Below are positions 14,467 to 14,829 of a DNA stretch of 14,829 nucleotides, one piece after another. The notes beneath the pieces were generated by a model, which saw nothing but the letters and a program-made list of their open reading frames with translations, had not been told where the DNA came from and ran no database searches. The stretch is from Candidatus Hodarchaeota archaeon (GTDB lineage: Archaea > Asgardarchaeota > Heimdallarchaeia > Hodarchaeales > Hodarchaeaceae): the NCBI GenBank assembly GCA_016839665.1, contig JAEOTU010000142.1, forward strand, positions 1 through 14,829. Direction: 5' to 3'. Positions within the stretch are counted from its first letter, which is position 1. Every line of letters starts with the position of its first letter. The position numbers and the translations under genes are program-made.

Positions 14467-14829
14467 TTATCGACTGAGTGAAAATCCTATTCCTGAAAAG
14501 AGAAAGAATAAACCATAGATAACTCCAATTAAATCAGAAGTTAACAATCCTGCTAAGAAAAATAAACTACCAAACACAAAAAAAGTGAATAATGCCGTCC
14601 ATTCGGCAGATGGCCCTCTCTCAGACTGGGAGGTTAGCCTAATAAATTTATATCTTGTAAAACTTCGGATTAAAAGGGCTGTAGATACAGCAAGATAAGG
14701 AAAAGCTAAGATGGAAGCGAGGGTTATTTGAAGCGGAAGAAAACTCTCTATTGGTAATATCTCGATATTAAATGTTAATAATGCTTCTTGTCCAGGAGGA
14801 AAAAACGGACTAACCAGTAATACGCATAA
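14467..14829 (-). CDS. C-terminal part of a multi-helix membrane protein, 5' end outside window
   Basis: An open minus-strand frame enters from the window end and stops at 14467, giving 120 residues with no in-frame ATG, so the gene begins outside. It holds the end of one hydrophobic segment (LCVLLVSPFFPPG) and a helix at about 35-58 (LQITLASILAFPYLAVSTALLI). A basic loop with RSFTRYKFIRLTSQSERGP follows, then two more helices (WTALFTFFVFGSLFFLAGLL; IGVIYGLFFLFSGIGFSL). The charged loop should lie in the cytoplasm. No family was recognised. It is upstream of, and on the same strand as, the proline-rich gene. Confidence 0.65.
   Translation of the reverse strand, partial: LCVLLVSPFFPPGQEALLTFNIEILPIESFLPLQITLASILAFPYLAVSTALLIRSFTRYKFIRLTSQSERGPSAEWTALFTFFVFGSLFFLAGLLTSDLIGVIYGLFFLFSGIGFSLSR

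Noticed and set aside
1..14829. CRISPR array or complete insertion sequence
   Set aside because: No regularly spaced repeats, and no transposase or integrase motifs were seen in any coding frame.

Overview
The window is AT-rich, tightly packed DNA that reads as archaeal. Shine-Dalgarno sites are of the GGTGA/GGAGG type, start codons include TTG, and TATA-like boxes sit about 25-30 nt before some start codons, as expected for leaderless mRNAs. A longin/roadblock-like small-GTPase-regulator-type protein, a long proline-rich disordered protein, a seven-helix protein ending in a bare histidine-kinase-like dimerisation helix pair, and bacterial-type central-carbon enzymes together suggest an Asgard archaeon, possibly of the Heimdallarchaeia. 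That placement is an inference from gene content, not from a marker gene.

Layout. (1) Positions 1-2346, minus strand: a korDABC-type operon for a four-subunit 2-oxoacid:ferredoxin oxidoreductase, in the order ferredoxin (D), alpha (A), beta (B), then the first six codons of what is probably gamma (C), cut by the window edge. (2) 2347-4564: a gene-poor stretch with a seven-helix, histidine-kinase-like protein lacking an ATPase domain, a possible 54-residue membrane peptide, and a compact rubredoxin-like gene of 55 residues. Neither small gene reaches 60 codons. (3) 4565-6407, plus strand: a longin/roadblock-like protein, a thioredoxin-reductase-fold flavoprotein without the redox CxxC (probably an NAD(P)H:ferredoxin or similar reductase), and a 46-codon remnant of a CoA-disulfide-reductase/NADH-oxidase-like gene. 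(4) 6442-13476, minus strand: a five-gene cluster, aconitase - CBS protein - fused gamma/alpha subunit - beta subunit of a bacterial-type 2-oxoacid:ferredoxin oxidoreductase - zinc-ribbon CBS protein. (5) 13711-14829, minus strand: a Lys/Pro-rich disordered protein and the C-terminal part of a multi-helix membrane protein that runs off the end.

How it fits together. Aconitase and two oxoacid:ferredoxin oxidoreductases supply steps around citrate, 2-oxoglutarate and succinyl-CoA of an oxidative or reductive TCA cycle using ferredoxin. The flavoprotein and the rubredoxin-like protein are plausible redox partners. The two CBS proteins in the aconitase operon suggest adenine-nucleotide sensing of this module. 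The most unusual items are the CBS-flanked aconitase/oxidoreductase operon, the rubredoxin-like protein that has lost both conserved glycines next to its CxxC motifs, the kinase-like protein without a kinase domain, the flavoprotein remnant cut at its catalytic cysteine, and the polyproline protein.
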